Assembly: GCF_900104445.1 (NCBI RefSeq)
Contig: NZ_FNJI01000001.1
Span: forward strand, 186,001-250,000
From: Desulforhopalus singaporensis
GTDB lineage: Bacteria > Desulfobacterota > Desulfobulbia > Desulfobulbales > Desulfocapsaceae
Direction: 5' to 3'
Length of the DNA stretch: 64,000 bases
Below are positions 44,510 through 55,500 of this stretch, one piece after another. Position numbers and translations under genes: made by a program. The notes under the pieces are model-generated. The model saw only the letters and a program-made list of their open reading frames with translations. It did no database searches and was not told where the DNA came from. Numbering within the stretch: the first letter of the stretch is position 1; every line of letters starts with the position of its first letter.

Positions 44510-44690
44510 TCTGTTAAGTTGGATAACTTTACTGTTTCACAAAAGTATCTAGCCGGTCTGCACGGTTCGCCACCAGGAATGCAAGCCATTTGTTGTAGTA
44601 ACTTCGGAGCGGTCAGAATATCGACACCCCGAAAATTAAACCAATTGTAAACAAAAATATTTTTGTCCATAGAGTTTCAGGAGGATTGTC
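44510..44690 (+). promoter_or_regulatory. rpsO upstream region with palindrome and hairpin
   Basis: 181 bases between truB and rpsO. It holds a bulged hairpin closed by TTCGG/CCGAA (44603-44633) and a perfect 16-bp palindrome ACAAAAATATTTTTGT (44651-44666), 17 bases before the Shine-Dalgarno. S15 autoregulates through structured leaders in several bacteria; whether this is one is untested. Confidence 0.35.
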
Positions 44691-44960
44691 GTGGCACAGT
44701 CAGCTGTCAAGAAAAACGAAATTATTGAGAAATTCAAAACCCATGAGACGGATACCGGATCTTCGGAAGTCCAGATTGCACTTCTTACCGACCGGATCCA
44801 ATACCTTACCGAACACTTCAAGGTTCATAAAAAAGATCATCATTCAAGGCAGGGGCTGCTCAAGCTGGTCGGCCAGAGACGTAGCCTTCTTGATTATCTC
44901 AAGAAAAAAGACATCAACAAGTATCGACAGATTCTGCAGGAACTTGGACTACGCAAGTAA
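44691..44960 (+). CDS. rpsO: 30S ribosomal protein S15
   Basis: An 89-residue primary 16S rRNA-binding protein. Typical segments: [55 protein letters not shown] and [15 protein letters not shown] start with AGGAGGA five bases upstream. Next to pnp as in most bacteria. Confidence 0.97.
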   Translation: MAQSAVKKNEIIEKFKTHETDTGSSEVQIALLTDRIQYLTEHFKVHKKDHHSRQGLLKLVGQRRSLLDYLKKKDINKYRQILQELGLRK

Positions 44961-45010
44961 CAAGAGAGCAGGTCGCAGGACTGCTTGTTGATGAAGGCAT
45001 AGTGCCATGT

Positions 45011-45055
45011 AACACCTCAAACGGTTTTAAAAAGTCGCCGTTTGAGGTGTTTGTT
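45011..45055 (+). terminator. Hairpin between rpsO and pnp
   Basis: Perfect 14-bp stem AACACCTCAAACGG/CCGTTTGAGGTGTT (45011-45024 with 45038-45051), loop 13 nt, then TTGTTGTTT. It may be a partial terminator; a stem of this size in the pnp leader is also a plausible RNase III site for PNPase autocontrol as known in E. coli. Confidence 0.65.
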
Positions 45056-45156
45056 GTTTATAAAAGACCGAGAACAAAGCATACGGGGCTGGTGGATAAT
45101 CCAGTCGAGAAAATTGGCACTGCGCCTTTCCCTGATGCTGTACATCTGGAGAAATC

Positions 45157-47241
45157 ATGTTTAACAAAGTTGAAACAGAGATCGGTGGAAAGACTATTTC
45201 CATCGAAACTGGAAAAATCGCCAAACAGGCATCAGGATCTGTCGTTATCCGATCGGGTGAAACGGTACTGCTGGTAACTGCAGTAGGTGCGGGAGCAAGT
45301 CGGCCCGATGTGGATTTTTTACCCCTTACCATCGAATACCAGGAAAAGCTGGCATCAGTCGGTCGTATTCCCGGCAACTATTTTCGTCGCGAGATCGGCA
45401 GGCCGAGCGATAATGAAGTACTCACCTGCAGGATCATCGACCGGCCGATGCGCCCGCTTTTCCCCGAAGGGTACCGGTCGGAAACGCAGGTTATCGCGAC
45501 TGTGCTCTCCGCAGACCAGGAAACCCTGCCCGATGTACTGGCAATGACCGGTGCTTCCTGTGCTCTGACTATCTCCAATATTCCGTTCGACGGACCGGTC
45601 GCCGGAGGGCGGGTCGGTTTTATCGATGGCAAATATGTGCTCAACCCATCGGTCTCCGAACTGGCCGATTCCTCTATGGACATTATCGTAGCCTGCACCA
45701 GAAAGGCCATTGTCATGGTCGAAGGGAAGGCTGACGAACTGAGCGAAGATGAAGTCCTGTCAGGTATTTTCTATGCCTTTGAAAATCTGCAGCCACTCAT
45801 CGATATACAGGAAGAGCTGCAGAAAACCGCAGGAAAGGTCAAGGCGGAAGTCGTTGCTCCCGAGGTAAACGCGGAACTGCTCGAAAAGGTAAAAGAGATC
45901 AGCGCATCAGGTATGGAGCAGGTCTTTAATACCTCAGATAAACTCGAACGCGGTCGAGTCTTCGATCAGTTGCTGGAGCAGGTGACAACAGCGCTCGATC
46001 CCGAGGGCGAAAACAAGGAAGAGATCAAAAATCTCCTCTCTTCCTACAAAAAATCATACATGAGACAACGAATCGCCCAAGACGAGATTCGCATAGGCGG
46101 CAGAACGTTCGACCAGATCCGTGACATCTCATGCGAGACGCAGTATCTCCCCAGAACCCACGGGTCCGCACTGTTTACGCGCGGCGAGACCCAGGCGCTG
46201 GTCAGCACCACCCTGGGCAGTGAACGGGACAAACAGCGCATCGAGACCTTGGGCGGCGAAGTCGTCTGCAGGTTCATGCTGCATTACAATTTCCCTCCCT
46301 ATTGCGTGGGGGAAGCGCGGATGCTGCGGGGACCGTCCCGCCGCGATATCGGCCATGGTACGCTCGCCACCCGCGGCCTTGAAGCGGTGCTCCCCGATGA
46401 AGAAGATTTTCCCTACTCAATACGGGTGGTTTCCGAGATACTGGAATCAAACGGGTCCTCCTCCATGGCCACCGTATGCGGAGGAAGCATGGCGATGATG
46501 GATGCCGGTGTTCCACTGAAACGGCCGGTGTCCGGGATTGCAATGGGCCTCATCAAGGAGGGAGAAAAAGTTGTCATTCTCTCAGATATCCTTGGCGACG
46601 AGGACCACCTTGGGGATATGGACTTCAAGGTTGTCGGTACCTGTGATGGCGTCACCGCCCTGCAGATGGATATAAAGATCGACGGGGTCGACAAAGAGAT
46701 TATGGGCAAGGCGTTGAGCCAGGCCAAAAACGGACGGCTGCATATCCTCTCTGAAATGGAAAAGAGCATCTCCAGGGCCAGGGACGAGGTGGCCGATCAC
46801 GCACCGAAATACATGGTCCACAAGATCAACCCGGATAAAATCCGCGATATCATAGGACCTGGTGGAAAGATTATCAAGGATCTCTCGTCTGAATTCGATG
46901 CCAAGATAGAAGTGGACGATTCAGGACTCATCAAGATCTTTGCCCATAACGGTGCACTTGCCGACGCTCTTGTCGAAAAGGTCAAGTCGATCACCGCTGA
47001 GGCTGAGGTGGGCGGAGTGTATAAAGGGGTGGTAAAGACCATCAAAGACTTCGGAGCTTTTGTCGAAATTCTCCCCGGCACCGATGGACTCGTGCATATT
47101 TCCGAACTTGATCACAAGCGTGTGGCCAAGGTATCCGACGTGGTCAGCGAAGGCGACGAGATCGAAGTCAAGGTCCTGGATGTGGATAATCGTGGTCGTA
47201 TCCGTCTGAGCCGCAAGGCGCTGTTGGAAAAAGATTCCTGA
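45157..47241 (+). CDS. pnp: Polyribonucleotide nucleotidyltransferase
   Basis: Phosphorolytic 3'-5' exoribonuclease of the degradosome type, 694 residues. Two RNase PH-like domains: first with [24 protein letters not shown]; second with [30 protein letters not shown] and the metal-site segment MDIKIDG. The KH domain ([16 protein letters not shown]) and S1 domain ([18 protein letters not shown]) complete the C-terminus. ATG 45157 follows TGGAGAAATC. Ends at a terminator. Confidence 0.97.
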   Translation: MFNKVETEIGGKTISIETGKIAKQASGSVVIRSGETVLLVTAVGAGASRPDVDFLPLTIEYQEKLASVGRIPGNYFRREIGRPSDNEVLTCRIIDRPMRPLFPEGYRSETQVIATVLSADQETLPDVLAMTGASCALTISNIPFDGPVAGGRVGFIDGKYVLNPSVSELADSSMDIIVACTRKAIVMVEGKADELSEDEVLSGIFYAFENLQPLIDIQEELQKTAGKVKAEVVAPEVNAELLEKVKEISASGMEQVFNTSDKLERGRVFDQLLEQVTTALDPEGENKEEIKNLLSSYKKSYMRQRIAQDEIRIGGRTFDQIRDISCETQYLPRTHGSALFTRGETQALVSTTLGSERDKQRIETLGGEVVCRFMLHYNFPPYCVGEARMLRGPSRRDIGHGTLATRGLEAVLPDEEDFPYSIRVVSEILESNGSSSMATVCGGSMAMMDAGVPLKRPVSGIAMGLIKEGEKVVILSDILGDEDHLGDMDFKVVGTCDGVTALQMDIKIDGVDKEIMGKALSQAKNGRLHILSEMEKSISRARDEVADHAPKYMVHKINPDKIRDIIGPGGKIIKDLSSEFDAKIEVDDSGLIKIFAHNGALADALVEKVKSITAEAEVGGVYKGVVKTIKDFGAFVEILPGTDGLVHISELDHKRVAKVSDVVSEGDEIEVKVLDVDNRGRIRLSRKALLEKDS

Positions 47242-47272
47242 TCGTTTTAGTACGGTGCAACAAAGTTTGTCA

Positions 47273-47318
47273 GGGCCGAATCCGCATTTATGTGAATCGG
47301 CCCTTTTTTTTGTTTTTT
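47273..47318 (+). terminator. Terminator after pnp
   Basis: GGGCCGA/TCGGCCC stem (47273-47279 with 47297-47303) followed by T8, G and T7. The next gene starts just behind it, so dut is probably partly separated from pnp. Confidence 0.85.
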
Positions 47319-47339
47319 TCCATCGATGACGGGGTAAAA

Positions 47340-47795
47340 GTGGAAAGTAAAGTGGTACTGTTCAAGTGGCTCGATCCTCGTAACGGAGATGATCTGAAGC
47401 TGCCTTCCTATGAAACCGCAGGGTCGGCCGGAATGGACATTGAGGCGGCGGTAAAAGAGCCGGTAAAAGTTCCCCCTGGGGCGATAAGGCTTATTCCGAC
47501 CGGTTTCTGCCTCGCCATTCCCGAAGGATACGAAATCCAGGTCCGGCCCCGTTCAGGAATTGCGGTGAAATTCGGGGTGACCCTGATCAACAGCCCGGGG
47601 ACCATCGATTCGGATTACCGGGGGGAGGTTAAGGTTCCCCTTATAAATCACGGAACGGTTCCTTTTACCGTCAACCGGGGGGATCGGATAGCCCAGATGG
47701 TCCTTGCCCCTGTAGTTGTCTGTCGATTCGAAAAGGTCGGAGAACTGGCCGAAACAGCGCGAGGAGCCGGGGGCTTCGGTCATACCGGGGTGTAA
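47340..47795 (+). CDS. dut: Deoxyuridine 5'-triphosphate nucleotidohydrolase
   Basis: dUTPase that splits dUTP to dUMP and pyrophosphate, 151 residues. All five trimeric-dUTPase motifs appear: [46 protein letters not shown] and the P-loop-like GAGGFGHTG at the end. The frame is open from 47292 inside the pnp terminator; GTG 47340 with GGGG upstream gives the normal length. Confidence 0.93.
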   Translation: MESKVVLFKWLDPRNGDDLKLPSYETAGSAGMDIEAAVKEPVKVPPGAIRLIPTGFCLAIPEGYEIQVRPRSGIAVKFGVTLINSPGTIDSDYRGEVKVPLINHGTVPFTVNRGDRIAQMVLAPVVVCRFEKVGELAETARGAGGFGHTGV

Positions 47796-47800
47796 CGAAT

Positions 47801-48571
47801 ATGCGGTTTTCAGTTCTTGGAAGCGGCTCCAGGGGAAATGCGGTATATATCGAAAGCGGAGGTTCCGCAATTTTGATAGATGCAGGTTTTTCGGGAAAAG
47901 AGATGGAAAAACGGTTGGCGCTTATCGGCAGAAACCTGCAGTCGGTGGCCGGCATCTGCTTAACCCATGAACATAACGATCATATCAAGGGGGCCGGAGT
48001 TCTCTCAAGACGTCTTAAGGTGCCGCTCTATGCCAATTATGGTACATTGGCCAGCAGTGAAAAGACTGTGGGCAAAGTTCATGGCTACCGGGAATTTGAA
48101 ACCGGCGATACCTTCCAGATAGGTGATCTGCAGGTCAGATCCTTTCGTATATCCCACGACAGCGCCGATCCAGTGGGTTTTGTCATAAGCGATAGAGACT
48201 GCAGTCTCGGATACCTCACCGATACCGGCAAAGTGTCCCACCTGATGGAGAGTCGACTGACCGGGTGCAGCGGTCTGATTCTAGAGTTCAATCATAATCT
48301 CGATATGTTGAAAAACGGACCTTATCCGCTGCCGCTGCAGCAGCGGGTAAGATCTAGTCTTGGCCATCTCTGCAATGAAGACGCCGCCGACTTTTTAGAC
48401 AGGCTGTTGCCGGCAAAGAAGCTGCGCCATGTGGTGCTTGCCCACCTCAGCGAACAAAACAACACTCCGCAACTGGCGGTAAGAGCGTATCAAGAGAGTA
48501 AGAACAACTGCCCGCAGGTGCGTGGTCATGTAGCGTCCCAAGGCGCGCCTACCGCGATTATAGAACTGTAA
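47801..48571 (+). CDS. MBL-fold metallo-hydrolase (YycJ/WalJ-like)
   Basis: A 256-residue metallo-beta-lactamase-fold phosphoesterase. Starts MRFSVLGSGSRGNAVYIE, a pattern typical of the YycJ-like group, with the metal motif LTHEHNDHIKG and later RISHDSADPVGF, YLTDTG and HVVLAHLSEQNN. YycJ-like enzymes are DNA exonucleases or have unknown roles. It starts five bases after dut, so the two are co-transcribed. Confidence 0.85.
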   Translation: MRFSVLGSGSRGNAVYIESGGSAILIDAGFSGKEMEKRLALIGRNLQSVAGICLTHEHNDHIKGAGVLSRRLKVPLYANYGTLASSEKTVGKVHGYREFETGDTFQIGDLQVRSFRISHDSADPVGFVISDRDCSLGYLTDTGKVSHLMESRLTGCSGLILEFNHNLDMLKNGPYPLPLQQRVRSSLGHLCNEDAADFLDRLLPAKKLRHVVLAHLSEQNNTPQLAVRAYQESKNNCPQVRGHVASQGAPTAIIEL

Positions 48572-48664
48572 TTTTTATTGCGGAGGGCTCCTTGTTTGAT
48601 AACTAGGACAGCTCTTCCAGGCTGAGGGGTAATAAATGCAGGAAGCCCCGGATGGGGCTGCGGA

Positions 48665-49000
48665 TCAGTTCTTCGGCAGCAAGATCTTTTTTTCCTTGGG
48701 GCGCTTGGGATTTTCTTTGTAGAGCACTATGGTCTTGCCGATCAGCTGTACCAGGGTGCTGTCGGTCATTTTTGCGAGCGATTCTGCTGTGTCGCGCTTT
48801 TCCAGGCCGCTGTTGCTGGCTATCTTTATCTTGATCAATTCATGGTTGAGCAGTTCGCGCTTGGTTGTTTCTATCAGCCCGTTGTTCAATCCTTCCTTGC
48901 CTATCTGGACCAGCTGGGGCAGCGGGTGGGCGAGCCCTTTCAGGTACTGTTTCTGTCTGGTGGTAAGATGCTTTACTTTTTTTTCAGTAGTAGTGGTCAT
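48665..49000 (-). CDS. yhbY: YhbY-family CRM-domain RNA-binding protein
   Basis: About 111 residues of the CRS1-YhbY (CRM) fold, associated with pre-50S ribosomes. Motifs: LTTRQKQYLKGLAHPLPQLVQIGKEG and the helix GLIETTKRELLNHELIKIKI, then LVQLIGKTIVLYKEN. ATG 49000 chosen for its length fit and the GAGGAA box upstream; the frame extends to 49054. A 6-bp hairpin AGCCCC/GGGGCT (48644-48659) lies beyond the stop. Confidence 0.9.
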   Translation of the reverse strand: MTTTTEKKVKHLTTRQKQYLKGLAHPLPQLVQIGKEGLNNGLIETTKRELLNHELIKIKIASNSGLEKRDTAESLAKMTDSTLVQLIGKTIVLYKENPKRPKEKKILLPKN

Positions 49001-49159
49001 TATATGTTCTGTTCCTCGAAATATTCGGTATAACCCTTGGCATGCCACACCCATGAAGTGGGAGCCGCCAGTGGTTTTGTATCGTGTGCTTTTACCTTTT
49101 GCAGCGGAGTTGTCAATTGTTTTCTGTTTGCCGGCCAGGGTTTTTCATGGTAGCAGCGG

Positions 49160-50365
49160 CTATTTTCCAAAAAGATTGCTCATGATTTCATAACCGCCTA
49201 TCCAGGTTCCTATAGCCGAACCTATTCCGGTGAGCAGGAATACGAGAAACACCCGCAGCAGCCTGTTTTTCCACCAGCCTTTAAATGAGACCATATCGTC
49301 TCCGGCAGATTCGAACTCTTTGACCAGCGGCGGACAGACGAGTATCTGGACAAAAGCGGTCACATAGCCGGCTCCTATAACCGGAGTGAGGCTTGTTATC
49401 GGCGCCGATGCAAACGCACTCAGGGTGGTAAGCGGGTGGGCCAGCGCAAGCAGGGCACCCGCTGCTGCCGGAAGGCCGTTTGCGAGAATCCAGAACAGCA
49501 GGTTGGCTCCGGCAACCGACGCTCCTTTTTGAAGGCCGATCGCCACAAGAGAGCCTAATATCAGGGCCGGAATCGACCAGCCGACAATTTTATATCCTTT
49601 TGAGACCGGAGGAATAGCGATTATTTCCTCAAGCCGTGAGAGGTTGTCTTCACCAAACCTTCTTTTCATCCCCTCGATATGCCCGGCTCCCACCACAGCA
49701 ACGATCCTTTTACCGGGTGAGGATTTGATTTTTTCAACCAGGTAAATATCCCTTTCGTCGATAAGCGTCCTCTTCAGGTCGGGCAGGGCCTCGCCGAGTT
49801 CGTCCATCATTTCGGTGAGGACGTCTTTTTTCTTGAGCTGGTTCAGCTTGTCTTCAGTTATATCTTCCTTGTCAAAAACTGAACTCAACAGCGATGCGAG
49901 CAGATAGCCTTTTTTGAAGAATGACGTTGATTTCCAGGCACGTCGCAGGGTGATGCGTATATCCCGGTCACAGAGTGAAACTGGAATGTGATGCTTCTTG
50001 GCGGTCTGGGCGCCGGCAAGCAACTCAGCGCCTGGCATCACTCCCAGTTGACCACCCAGCCTTTTCTGGTACGATGCCATCAGCATGCTTACCAGAAGGG
50101 TTGACAGCTGTTTATTCTTGACAATTGTCTTGAGATCCAGGGCCTGCCATTTTTTCTTTTGCGTAAGTGCCTGGAAACGTTTGTCGTCGAGCTCCAGACA
50201 GACGCAGTCAGGTTTTTCCTGCTCGATCACTTGTTGCACCAGGGCGACCGAGTCCTGTGATATATGAGCAGTACCGACCAGGAGGATGGTTTTGTCCAGG
50301 TGACTGATGGTGTGGACATCGGTGCCGTATTCGTAGGAGGGAAATGCAGTTTCGGGGGTTGCCAT
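49160..50365 (-). CDS. TraB/GumN-family membrane protein
   Basis: A 401-residue protein. The N-terminal ~230 residues match the TraB/PrgY family: LLVGTAHISQDSV, CLELDDKRFQAL, GAELLAGAQTA, DRDIRITLRRAW, TLIDERDIYLVEKI and VAVVGAGHIEGMKR. The C-terminal part has three or four membrane helices (VGWSIPALILGSLVAIG, LLFWILANGLPAAAG and others). TraB-type proteins are distantly related to TIKI proteases and ChaN. Function here unknown. Confidence 0.85.
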   Translation of the reverse strand: MATPETAFPSYEYGTDVHTISHLDKTILLVGTAHISQDSVALVQQVIEQEKPDCVCLELDDKRFQALTQKKKWQALDLKTIVKNKQLSTLLVSMLMASYQKRLGGQLGVMPGAELLAGAQTAKKHHIPVSLCDRDIRITLRRAWKSTSFFKKGYLLASLLSSVFDKEDITEDKLNQLKKKDVLTEMMDELGEALPDLKRTLIDERDIYLVEKIKSSPGKRIVAVVGAGHIEGMKRRFGEDNLSRLEEIIAIPPVSKGYKIVGWSIPALILGSLVAIGLQKGASVAGANLLFWILANGLPAAAGALLALAHPLTTLSAFASAPITSLTPVIGAGYVTAFVQILVCPPLVKEFESAGDDMVSFKGWWKNRLLRVFLVFLLTGIGSAIGTWIGGYEIMSNLFGK

Positions 50366-50554
50366 GATGTTACGCGTATTGGGGTAAATGAATGTAGTTA
50401 TATAGCTGTATCTGCTTCGGGCTTCTGCACTGCATCAAAGTAGGCACTGTTGTAGTGGTTGTCATGCAAAATCGGCGAAAAACAACGAAACGACGCTTAT
50501 CCCGATAGATGACAAACATGCCTGAGAGAGAGTTCTCGGTGCGGCTCTGTCTCC

Positions 50555-52243
50555 TTAACCCTTAATTATTTTAAGTGTTGCGCCCGGATGAATGAGATTT
50601 GTTTTAAGGTTGTTCCATTTTTTGATGTTGGATGTGGAGGCCCCGAATCTTCTGGAAATCGTCCACAGCGAGTCACCGTTTTTCACGTTATAGTAGTAAT
50701 AGCTGGAGGTTGGTGAAGCCACTCGCTGTTTGAGCGCGTTCGGTTTCAAAATGATCCCTCCATTGGGGAGTTGCGCCAGCTCCATTTTTGATTCGGAACT
50801 ACCGGTTTCGGACAACTCCCTGTCGATATAGAGCGCCAGCTGTTGTCCGGCCCTTATTGTATGGGCGTTTTGCAGTCCGTTCCACGCCACGATCATCTGC
50901 GCGGGGACGTTGTATTGTCTTGCTATCTTGGAGATGGTATCGCCTTTTTTGATGCGGTGGAGTATGAGGCTGTCCTTATAGGCGACCAAAGCGCTTGTCG
51001 CCCCTTCGGGCAGCAACCGATAACTGATCGTGCTGTAGGGAATCCGCAGGCTTTTGCCTGCCAGGAGTTTGGTGTTTCTGAGATTGTTCACCTTGAGCAG
51101 GGTCGTCTTATTGATTCCGTATTTTCTGCATATTGCAGTCAGTGTTTCATTGTTGCCGACGATATGGGTCGTATACGCAGTGGTTGCAAAACTGTGCAGT
51201 CTGGTCAAGTTATGCTTTGCCAGTTCGACGGTACCGATCGGTATCTTAATTTTGTAGGAAGTGCTGTTCGTCGGCGTCTTGTTTTTGCGCAGTTCGAGGT
51301 TGAGCTGTTTTACCTTGTCAAGAGTTGACCCGGTTACCAGGGCGACAGCATCAAGGCTCATTCCCGGGCCTACCTGGAGAGTGTCGTACTCCAGGGGGGA
51401 CTCATAGCTGATTTCGGTAAAACCGAACTGTTCAGGATTTTTAGCAATGAGCAGTGCGGCTATCAGTTTTGGGACGTACCGCTTGGTTTCCAGGCTCAGG
51501 TGTTTTTTGTCGGCCAGTTCCCAGAAACTGTTTACCCGATAGCGTTTGAGACCGCTGCGCAGTTTACCGGGACCGCCGTTATAAGCAGCAACAGCCAGAT
51601 GCCAGTCACCGAATTCCCGGTAGAGGTCGGAAAGGTAATTGGCGGCAGCCCTGGTCGACTTGAGTGCGTCCCGCCTCTCGTCCACATATCCGTCGATTCT
51701 AAGATTGTACTGTTTGCCTGTTGCTTTCATAAATTGCCATAATCCGACGGCCTTGGCCTGGGAAAAAGCTAACGGGTTGTAGCCGCTTTCGATCATCGCC
51801 AGGTAAATCAAGCCAGGGGGCAGTCCGGCGTCGGTTAAGACTTCTTCCATCATTGTCCGGTATTTTCCGGACCGAGCCAGCCATCTGGCAAACTGATTGC
51901 GTTGTCTGTTCTGAAACAGGTCGAGATACATCTCCACCTGGTTGTTGACCACCGTCGGAAACTCTGCTTGCGCCGACTCTTTTACCGAATCTGCCCTGCT
52001 TATGGCTTGTCCTTTCCAGTCGCCGGTACTGTTGAGAGAAGTCAACTCCTCCTGTGAGCAGACCAGCGGTTCGATCTCCTGCAGCTCCTTGTCGGTGTCG
52101 GCGGCATCAGCGGGTTCGGTCATCCCCGACGAAAAAGAGTTGTCGAAAAAGTCGACTACCGGTGAACGAAGGGAGCATCCGCCAAGGACGGACAGGGCCC
52201 CTGCAAGCATAATGCTTGATAACAGAAAGGAGAATCGTCTCAT
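50555..52243 (-). CDS. mltD: Membrane-bound lytic murein transglycosylase D with three LysM domains
   Basis: Outer-membrane lipoprotein of 562 residues that cleaves peptidoglycan glycan strands. MRRFSFLLSSIMLAGALSVL precedes the lipobox LGGC (Cys23). The SLT domain has AMIESGYNPLAFSQAKAVG with the catalytic Glu, LWQFM and AYNGGPGKL. Three LysM repeats follow (HIVGNNETLTAICRKYG, HRIKKGDTISKIARQYN, YNVKNGDSLWTISRRFG). ATG 52243 starts the signal peptide; the frame reaches 52360. Divergent from the large PBP gene. Confidence 0.93.
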   Translation of the reverse strand: MRRFSFLLSSIMLAGALSVLGGCSLRSPVVDFFDNSFSSGMTEPADAADTDKELQEIEPLVCSQEELTSLNSTGDWKGQAISRADSVKESAQAEFPTVVNNQVEMYLDLFQNRQRNQFARWLARSGKYRTMMEEVLTDAGLPPGLIYLAMIESGYNPLAFSQAKAVGLWQFMKATGKQYNLRIDGYVDERRDALKSTRAAANYLSDLYREFGDWHLAVAAYNGGPGKLRSGLKRYRVNSFWELADKKHLSLETKRYVPKLIAALLIAKNPEQFGFTEISYESPLEYDTLQVGPGMSLDAVALVTGSTLDKVKQLNLELRKNKTPTNSTSYKIKIPIGTVELAKHNLTRLHSFATTAYTTHIVGNNETLTAICRKYGINKTTLLKVNNLRNTKLLAGKSLRIPYSTISYRLLPEGATSALVAYKDSLILHRIKKGDTISKIARQYNVPAQMIVAWNGLQNAHTIRAGQQLALYIDRELSETGSSESKMELAQLPNGGIILKPNALKQRVASPTSSYYYYNVKNGDSLWTISRRFGASTSNIKKWNNLKTNLIHPGATLKIIKG

Positions 52244-52534
52244 GTTACATTTATTTTGTCGTAAGGAATACTTATGCCGGGTGGTGGATAAAGTGTGATA
52301 CCGGTCGGCCAGTTCCCAGGGGAGAAGGAAATTTTCGGTAAACAAAAAAACAATAGTCAACTCGTATGTTGAGTTATGGCAATGAACCTAGTACACTCAA
52401 AGCCCGTTATTGTCCGAGGAGAATCAACAGTATTTAAAACCGAACTTTCTTAGAATTGCAAGGATTATGAAGGATCCTTCCAATTGTTTCAAAGATTTAC
52501 CGACAGGTTGGTTTCGTATTCTTTTGTTGAAGAT

Positions 52535-55500
52535 ATGGTAAAAAAATTTTTTTTAAGTTTTCTGGTGCTGATCCTGGTGACCGGGGCGGCGGCCACAGGG
52601 TGGCTCTATTATCTCGTGGTAGTTGAGCCGGGTGAAGAGATCAAGGCGGAAAATATCCGGTTGCTGCTCGGTAAGGAAAGCAGTGTCTACTACAGTGACG
52701 GGGTGCATAAGCTCGGGGTATTTTTTGATACCGCCCACCGACAATATGTCAGTTACGACGATATTCCCAAAAACTTCATCAATGCACTGGTGGCATCTGA
52801 AGACAGCAGGTTTTTCGAGCATTTTGGTTTCGATCTTCCGGGAATTTTCCGGGCGATGATAAAAAATATTCAGGCCGGCAGGGTGGTGCAGGGCGGCAGT
52901 ACCCTGACCCAGCAGACCGCTAAGAACCTGTTTAAGAGAACGGAAAGATCTTATCGGGCCAAGCTGACTGAACTTCTTTATGCCCTGCGTCTTGAATATT
53001 ATTATCCGAAAGAAAAAATTTTCGAATTTTATGCCAACCAGTTCTATGTCAGCGGCAACGGACACGGTCTCGGCGTTGCGGCGAGGTATTATTTCAACAA
53101 AAAACCCGAAGAACTGTCGCTGCTGGAATGCGCCTTTATCGCCGGCAGCGTAAAGCGGCCCAACTATTACAACCCGTTTCGCCGGAAGACGGAAAAGGGA
53201 GTGGGACTGGCAAAATCAAGGGCAAAGGTTCGACTGCGCTACGTCCTTGGGAAAATGCTTGACCTCGGGATGATAGATAGACAGACCTACGACAGCAATG
53301 TTGCACAGGATCTCGAGTTTGACAATGGCCGTATCGGGTTTGCCCTTGATCACAGCATGGAACTGGTTCGCGATGCCGTCTCCTCCCTGCCGGTGCAGAG
53401 GGCGCTCGAGGCTCATGATATTGCCAACGTGGCGACGTCCGGCGTGAAAATTATCACCACCTTAGACAAGGATCTGCAGGATATAACGCAGAGTTCTTTG
53501 CGCTCGGCACTGGCACTGCTTGACGTGCACCTCAAAGGATATGACCGAAACGAGGTCCAGCGTGAAATGGAAGATATTGAATACACAGGAGATTCAACTC
53601 TCAAGGAGGGGGCGTTCCTCTTCGGCACGGTCAGCGAAATAGCCGGAACGGGGAGAGATATCAAAATCCGGGTTGTTCTTGACAAACAGCTTGGTGAGGG
53701 ACTGATAGAGGCACGGGGGCTCGACAGCGTGGTCGGTGCCTGGGTTAAGTATGAGAAAAACAGGTGGTCCCAGGCTGGACCAAAAGATCTTGACAGATTT
53801 GTAAAAAAGATTGCAGTGGGTGATCGGATATGGGTGAGTGCAGGCCCGCTTGACGAGGTGCAAGAAGGGCGGCCGATCCCCCTTCGGCTTGAAAAATATC
53901 CGGAAATCCAGGGCGGCGCCCTAGTGGTTCGCAAAGGAAAAATCATCTCCATGGCCGGGGGAAACGATAACCGCTTCTTCAATCGGGCCATCCAGGCGAA
54001 AAGGGCTATGGGGTCGGCTTTCAAGCCACTCGTCTTTTCCGCTGCGCTGCAGCTGGGGTGGAACAGTGCCGATCTGCTGATGAACAGGAGGGAAGTGTTT
54101 GTCTATCATGGTAAACCCTACTTCCCCCGACCGGATCACAGCAACCCCAATGAGTGGGTATCCATGAACTGGGCCGGGGTAAAGTCCGAGAACCTCGCTT
54201 CGGTCTGGCTGGTGGCAAAACTGTGTGACAAACTGACGCCCCTGCAGTTTCAGGAAGTCGCCGAGAAAGTCGGACTCGCACCGAAGATAGTCGATGGAGA
54301 GACCGAGCCGTACCGCAATTACAGGAAACGTATCAGGGATGAGTTCGGCATTCAGGTAAACCGCGAGATTCTTCGCCGGGCGGCTTTTTCCCTTGCGGTA
54401 AAGAACCTTGAAACGGATTTTCTTTTCGAAGGGCTGGAGCAGGAATACAACAGCATCAAGTGGATGCATTACGGTCTTGATTTCGATAGGTATCAAGAAC
54501 AGCTCGACCAGGAACTGGGACTGGCAAAACAACCGGTAGCTGACAGGGTGCGACATGAATATCTGGTGAGGAGCCGGTTGCTGCAAAACAACTATCTGGA
54601 GTTGGAAAAAAGAAAGGCGAAGCTTGACGATATCAAAAACAGGCTGGAAAACCTGCCAGGCAGCACCGAAGACCTTCCTCTGACCGGTGGTACGCCCTAC
54701 GCAACAGCGGCAATAGACATCGGGGTGCAGGAACACCTGGGTTTTTATAAGAGCCAGTCGCAGCAGCTTTTCTATTTTCTGCCGGATACAAGCCGGATAA
54801 CGGGAGTCTTGCCGGTTGGTCAGGGGGAGCTGCTGCAATATCTGCGAACCCTTGACAATACGCAGAGAGTCCAGTTCTGGCAAAACATAGTATTGGCCGA
54901 AGGAGTGAAGAAAAAGGCTCTTGACATGGTGGCTGCGCAGCTTGATCATGAATATGAAAAACTCATGGAGAAGTTGCCGTTTGAGTTTGATGTGCTGGCT
55001 GCCGTAGATGATTTCAGGATAACCGTCGGGTTGTATTACCTGATAGAGCTGTGCAAGGAAATTGGGATGGAATCGAAGCTTGAACCGGTACTCTCTTTTC
55101 CCCTTGGTTCCAACGTTGTCTCTCTTTTCGAGGCTACCAGGCTTTATGAAAGCCTTGCCACCGGGAAGGTAACGGTGAGTGCCAGCCGTGAAAATATGGA
55201 TGACGACGAAGTGTTTGATGAAGAGATCCAGGACGACTCCCTGGCCATCATCGACCGAATTGAAACCGCGGACGGTGAAGTACTCTATCGACCGGAAATA
55301 GAAACGAGAACAGTCTTTGATGAAAAAACATCGCTTGTGCTGGGATCGATTCTTGAAAATACCGTCAGATTCGGCACCGGACGGTACGCCTGGAAAAACG
55401 TGAAAATTGCGGCATCGGAAGAAAATTACAATCTTTCTCTGCCGATGCTGGGTAAAACCGGTACCGCCAATAATTATGTCAACGCGTCCTTTTTTGGGTA

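Noticed and set aside
49300-49330. GATTCGAACTC resembling a tRNA T-loop
   Set aside because: Lies inside the TraB-family gene and no cloverleaf can be drawn.
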